NCBI GenBank assembly: GCA_002839315.1
Contig: PGXV01000013.1
Location: forward strand, 54,508 to 118,507
Origin: Spirochaetae bacterium HGW-Spirochaetae-3
GTDB lineage: Bacteria; Spirochaetota; Spirochaetia; Treponematales; UBA12059
Length of the DNA stretch: 64,000 nucleotides
Direction: 5' to 3'
In this document: in pieces, positions 60,729 to 64,000 of the stretch
Layout of the letters: the number at the start of each line of letters is the position of its first letter
How positions within the stretch are numbered: the stretch's first letter is position 1
The notes under the pieces: generated by a model
Seen by the model: the letters and a program-made list of their open reading frames with translations, nothing else
Databases searched by the model: none
Told to the model about the DNA's origin: nothing
Program-made: the position numbers and the translations under genes

Positions 60729-61415
60729 TCAGTCGGCGGCGGGAGCTTCCTTTACCAGGTATATGGCAGGCAGGCTGGCGACCGTCACGAGGCCCTTGAC
60801 GATTACGTTGAACCAGAATATCTGCCAGACCTCCGAGGCGGGCATCCCGAAGCCGATACCGAAGGCCAACCAGGAGAAAATGAGGCTGTCGACGGGAACG
60901 CTTGCCGCGTTGGATACGAGCACGCGCATCCATTGGAACCTCGTCGTCACCTTCGTCGTCCAGAGATGGTATACCTCGGTATCTATCAATTCGCTGACGA
61001 CCTCGGCGAGGATGCTGGCGACGACGATGGTCCACGCGGGGGAAAGCACGCGAGAGAAGGCCTCGTTCATCGTCACCGTAGCGCCTTCCCATATCGCCCA
61101 CGAGGCGTCGGGGGGGAGGATGCTGACGAGCCAGAAATATAGGGCCATGACGAGATTGACGCCTGCCGCCAGAAGGATGCTCGTGCGCGCGGCTTTCTTG
61201 CCCAAGCGCTTATGGATCATGTCCCTTATGGTGAACGTTATCGGATACACGAACGTACCCGCGTCGACGGCCCATCCCGCGATGCTGGCTATCTTTAGGC
61301 TACCGATATCCGATAGCATCTGAGCCGCTACGTAGGCGCCCGTCAATACTATAGCGCCGCCCGCCACCGACGATACGCCATGGGCCTCTCGGCCGTTCTC
61401 TTTGATTCCCATCAT
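60729..61415 (-). CDS. Queuosine precursor transporter (YhhQ/VUT family)
   Basis: 228 aa, about six membrane helices. Family segments: GAYVAAQMLSDIGSLKIASI, AGTFVYPITFTIRDMIHKRLG (the YPxTFxxxD motif), ILAEVVSELIDTEVYHLW and SVPVDSLIFSWLAF. Members import preQ0/preQ1 or queuine for tRNA modification. Start overlaps the ktrA stop by four bases, an odd pairing with potassium uptake. Confidence 0.88.
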   Translation of the reverse strand: MMGIKENGREAHGVSSVAGGAIVLTGAYVAAQMLSDIGSLKIASIAGWAVDAGTFVYPITFTIRDMIHKRLGKKAARTSILLAAGVNLVMALYFWLVSILPPDASWAIWEGATVTMNEAFSRVLSPAWTIVVASILAEVVSELIDTEVYHLWTTKVTTRFQWMRVLVSNAASVPVDSLIFSWLAFGIGFGMPASEVWQIFWFNVIVKGLVTVASLPAIYLVKEAPAAD

Positions 61416-62164
61416 CCCTCTTCCTGAACAGTATCCGAAACCTTGCGCTGATGCGCCTTGCCGAAGACGCCGCGCAGCATATCACCTATGACGTTCTTCC
61501 GGGCCGTGATCCGAGCTCCGGTAAAGGCCGTTACGTCCTTCTCGGTACCCGCGCAGAGTAGCACGTCGTAGGATTGTATCCTGTACTGAGGATCGAAATA
61601 ATTATATTCCTCGCCGCCGTCCTTGCGTATGGCGACGATGTTGATGCCCTTGGACTTCCTGAAATTAGCCTCGACGAGGGTCTGGCCGATATAGCGGTCG
61701 GGTACCCGCACTTCAGCCAAGACGAGGCTCGGGCTTATGGGCATGAAAGAGAAAAGGTCGCTCGATACGAGCATCGGCACGAGCTTCGAAGCGGCCTCTC
61801 GGGCTGGATATATCACGTTGGTCGCGCCGACCATCTTGAGTATCTCGCCTCGCTCCTCGTTGTCCGCGCGCACGATGATCTGCTTCGCGCCGAGTTTCTT
61901 CAGAGCGTTCGTAACGATAATGGCGGCCTCGAGATGGTCTCCGACGTCGACGACGGCGACGTCGATCGCCTCGGGGACGATCCTGGAAAGAGCCTCCTCG
62001 TTGAGCGCGTCGGCGATGTACGACTTCGCGGCCATGTCCTTGTATTTCTCTACGACGCCCTTGTCCTTATCTATTATTATGATCTGATCCGTCGCTTCGG
62101 AGAGCTTCTCCAGAACCCGGACGCCGAAGCTACCGAGTCCGACCATAGCGTACTGTCGATTCAT
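61412..62164 (-). CDS. ktrA: Potassium uptake regulatory subunit KtrA (TrkA family)
   Basis: 250 aa: RCK_N Rossmann domain (MNRQYAMVGLGSFGVRVLEKL, GxGxFG nucleotide motif; IIIIDKD; VVDVGDHLEAAIIVTNALKKL) and RCK_C domain (RVPDRYIGQTLVEANFRKSKGINIVAI). Binds ATP/ADP or NAD(H) and gates KtrB from the cytoplasmic side. The C-terminal tail of about 30 residues is a basic extension. Twelve bases after ktrB. Confidence 0.94.
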   Translation of the reverse strand: MNRQYAMVGLGSFGVRVLEKLSEATDQIIIIDKDKGVVEKYKDMAAKSYIADALNEEALSRIVPEAIDVAVVDVGDHLEAAIIVTNALKKLGAKQIIVRADNEERGEILKMVGATNVIYPAREAASKLVPMLVSSDLFSFMPISPSLVLAEVRVPDRYIGQTLVEANFRKSKGINIVAIRKDGGEEYNYFDPQYRIQSYDVLLCAGTEKDVTAFTGARITARKNVIGDMLRGVFGKAHQRKVSDTVQEEG

Positions 62165-62176
62165 CCTTAATCCTCC

Positions 62177-63523
62177 CTAGCCCAGCAGCAGTTTCTCTTG
62201 CGGATATTCAGCGAACCGCTCGACTCGATCCGACGACCGCGTTATGGCCATCGCGAATAGGCCGACCCTGCCTATGAACATCGTCATTATGACTACCGCC
62301 TTTGAAAGCGAACCAAGAGAAGGCGTAACGCCCCGTGACAGACCGACGGTACCGAACGCGGACATGATCTCGAAGAATAGATCGCCGAACGAGAAGCGGT
62401 CGCCTTCCAGGGCAAGCAACGAGAAGAATCCTGCTCCGATGATAAATATCGCCTTGGCGAGTATTGAAAAAGCCTTCACGCTAGAAAGAGCCGACAAGGT
62501 GCCGCCCTTATACACGATCGAACCGTCGTCTTCCTGGCCCTTGAAGGCCGAGGCGAACGCCATGAAGATCGTCGTAGTCTTAACGCCGCCGGCGGTGGAA
62601 CCCGGAGAACCGCCTATGAACATCAGTGCTATCGCCAACGCCATGGAAGGCAAGCTTAGAGACGCCTGGGGAACCGTTTCGAATCCCGCCGTGCGCGTCG
62701 TAACGGATTGGAAAAGCGCGGCGAGGAATTTACCTGGAATATCGAACGTAGCGTACGCGCGATCGTATTCCAGCATATAGAAAAGCGCCATGCCGACGAA
62801 CAGCAAGACGCCCGTCATCATCACTACTACCTTCGTATGATAGCTGAGTCGACGCTTCCTCCTCATGAACACCCGTCCGACGTCCTTCATGACGACGAAT
62901 CCGAGGCCGCCGAGGACTACCAGCGAGATGATTGCGATATCAAGCACCCAATCCCCGGCAAAGCCGCTAAGGCTGTCGCTGAAGGTGGAGAACCCCGCAT
63001 TGCAGAAAGCCGATATCGCATGGAACAATGCGATAAAATCATATCCTTGTATACCCAAGCCCTTAATGCGCCATCGTATTATCATGAATCCGATGAACTC
63101 GATGAAAAAGGTGGTTAGAAGGATATTCCTGATGATCGAACGCGGATTATACTCCACTTCGTCTATATACATTTCCTTAATGATGCCCCTATTCACCAAG
63201 GAAACCGTCTGCCGCGGAATAGCCACGAACAGGGTAGCGAACGTGACGATTCCCAAACCGCCGACCTGGATGAGAAGCAGGATTATTGTCTGTCCGATTC
63301 TTGAGAACTGAGCCGTATCGACGACGATAAGGCCGGTAACGCATACGGCGCTCGTAGAGGTAAAGAGCGCATCGAGAAAGCCGAGCCTACCTTCTCCGGA
63401 CCAGGCTGCCGGCAACGACAGCAACACGGATCCTAGAACGATAACGGAGATGAAGTACGTAAATATGCTTACCTTGTCGCTGGAAATCCTGTATCGCATG
63501 TCCGACGACAGTACCATGGCCAT
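62177..63523 (-). CDS. ktrB: Potassium channel-like transporter KtrB (TrkH family)
   Basis: 448 aa with four repeated membrane-pore-membrane units. Selectivity filter segments: TSTSAVCVTGL in the first unit, FCNAGFSTFSDS in the second, SVTTRTAGFETV in the third, SAFGTVGLSRG in the fourth, each with the conserved glycine. Potassium (often sodium-coupled) uptake, which would fit with a sodium-pumping Nqr complex. ATG 63523; the alternative ATG at 63499 would drop eight residues. Confidence 0.95.
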   Translation of the reverse strand: MAMVLSSDMRYRISSDKVSIFTYFISVIVLGSVLLSLPAAWSGEGRLGFLDALFTSTSAVCVTGLIVVDTAQFSRIGQTIILLLIQVGGLGIVTFATLFVAIPRQTVSLVNRGIIKEMYIDEVEYNPRSIIRNILLTTFFIEFIGFMIIRWRIKGLGIQGYDFIALFHAISAFCNAGFSTFSDSLSGFAGDWVLDIAIISLVVLGGLGFVVMKDVGRVFMRRKRRLSYHTKVVVMMTGVLLFVGMALFYMLEYDRAYATFDIPGKFLAALFQSVTTRTAGFETVPQASLSLPSMALAIALMFIGGSPGSTAGGVKTTTIFMAFASAFKGQEDDGSIVYKGGTLSALSSVKAFSILAKAIFIIGAGFFSLLALEGDRFSFGDLFFEIMSAFGTVGLSRGVTPSLGSLSKAVVIMTMFIGRVGLFAMAITRSSDRVERFAEYPQEKLLLG

Positions 63524-63635
63524 TCGATCCCGTTCAAGGGCGACTGTCGATCGTACTTTCAGCGAATTACGAACAGAATAGAGACGATGCTACCCTAGTC
63601 GATTCGAACTGGTTTTAATTGGATCCGGCGCGCAA

Positions 63636-63845
63636 TCACTTCTTCTTCGTGGACGCGCGGTAATCATCGACGAGCTGCTTGAATACGGCTTTATCGCCGC
63701 CATAGTTCTTGTCGATATATTCGATTATCAGATCGATCATACCTTCGCTATCGTTGCGACCGGTAATCGAGCACAAGCCCTTGAACATGGTCAGTATCGA
63801 ATTCGGAACGCCTTTAACCAGGAAATCTACCTTATCAGCAGCCAT
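63636..63845 (-). CDS. Small conserved-looking protein of unknown function
   Basis: 69 aa: MAADKVDFLVKGVPNSILTM, then SITGRNDSEGMIDLIIEYID and a lysine-rich end. GGGAGGGG lies just before the ATG, so it is translated. Resembles short helical (ribbon-helix-helix-like) proteins, with VKGVPNSILTMFKGLC as the possible strand-helix, but I cannot assign it. Located between ktrB and the rRNA operon. Confidence 0.65.
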   Translation of the reverse strand: MAADKVDFLVKGVPNSILTMFKGLCSITGRNDSEGMIDLIIEYIDKNYGGDKAVFKQLVDDYRASTKKK

Positions 63846-63889
63846 AAGCCCCTCCCTGTCTCTCTTCAGGAAATGCCTTGCACCGAAAC

Positions 63890-63921
63890 AGTATACTCAT
63901 GCCTCTGGTTTTTATTGTCAA
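63890..63921 (-). promoter_or_regulatory. Possible promoter between 5S rRNA and the small gene
   Basis: Minus strand TTGACA (63921-63916) and TATACT (63895-63890), both near perfect but 20 bases apart, which is long for a sigma-70 promoter. Confidence 0.3.
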
Positions 63922-63925
63922 GAAT

Positions 63926-63933
63926 AAAAAAAA
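63926..63933 (-). terminator. T-run directly behind 5S rRNA
   Basis: Eight T on the minus strand follow the 5S 3' end (the GCCGGGC end). With the terminal 5S stem, whose other half is outside the window, it could end the rRNA operon. Confidence 0.45.
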
Positions 63934-64000
63934 GCCCGGCGACGTCCTACTCTCCCACCACGAAGGCAGTACCATCGGCGTTAGAGAGCTTAACTTCCGT
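63934..64000 (-). rRNA. 5S ribosomal RNA, 3' part
   Basis: Minus strand reads ACGGAAGTTAAGCTCTCTAA, then CGCCGATGGTACTGCCTTCG and GTGGGAGAGTAGGACGTCGC, ending CGGGC: the standard 3' half of 5S rRNA. The 5' half and the rest of the rRNA operon lie beyond the right edge. Confidence 0.93.

Noticed and set aside
1..64000. CRISPR array, transposase, integrase or prophage
   Set aside because: No regular spaced repeats, no transposase or integrase motifs and no phage structural genes were seen on either strand.

Overview
The window looks like a piece of chromosome from a free-living or host-associated anaerobic spirochaete of the Treponema/Spirochaeta type. The DNA is GC-rich by eye with dense, often overlapping operons (ATGA, GTGA and TTGA junctions). 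Evidence for the assignment: a very likely periplasmic flagellar collar protein (FlcA-like, acidic N-terminus, one membrane span, TPR C-terminus), many lipoproteins and a DUF2259 secreted protein. Evidence for anaerobic life: the rubrerythrin / desulfoferrodoxin / rubredoxin set. The species cannot be named from this sequence alone.

Layout. 1-5.3 kb: start of an alpha-amylase-like gene and a TetR regulator (minus), facing a five-gene Nqr/Rnf-type ion-pumping oxidoreductase operon (nqrBCDEF without nqrA). 5.4-9.3 kb: BrkB-cyclic-nucleotide-domain fusion, YfcE-like phosphodiesterase, a DUF4230-like protein, THEP1-type NTPase and a secreted CBM48-like protein. 9.4-14.2 kb: FlcA-like collar protein, MASE3 histidine kinase, tRNA-Val. 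14.5-22.3 kb: CTP-dependent lipid kinase-like protein, membrane and secreted proteins, archaeal-type prolyl-tRNA synthetase with a structured leader, lipoprotein, outer-membrane-like protein, split ThrE exporter, hemolysin III. 22.3-29.3 kb (minus): an operon of CBS-ATPase, DRTGG and PHP proteins (normally companions of [FeFe]-hydrogenase genes), then a large kinase with decayed modules and its NtrC-type regulator.

29.4-42.4 kb (plus) is the most interesting region. It carries a three-subunit xanthine-dehydrogenase-type molybdenum hydroxylase behind a short leader with its own terminator, a UraA-signature permease, an AllH-AllF-AllG (oxamate carbamoyltransferase) set, a cyclase-family metallohydrolase, a class III CoA-transferase and an amidase-signature enzyme. 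Read as one pathway, it could import a pyrimidine, oxidise it, open the ring, release carbamoyl phosphate phosphorolytically, remove an amide and activate the remaining diacid as a CoA thioester. For uracil this would run uracil, barbiturate, ureidomalonate, malonamate plus carbamoyl phosphate, malonate, malonyl-CoA. A parallel route through oxalurate and oxamate to oxalyl-CoA is the main alternative. The order of steps is inference.

42.6-48.6 kb: an unknown protein, a MerR regulator divergent from a flavin lipoprotein reductase of the fumarate/urocanate reductase family, initiator tRNA-Met, and a DEAD-box type helicase. 48.2-64 kb (mostly minus): remains of a PAS sensor kinase, a response regulator and hybrid kinase, malQ, radA, a VWA-CsgG-like lipoprotein, a DUF2807 protein, the oxygen-defence operon, radC, remains of an efflux adaptor, a queuosine-precursor transporter with the KtrAB potassium system, a small protein, and the 3' part of a 5S rRNA gene entering from the right edge. 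No CRISPR array, transposase or prophage was seen.
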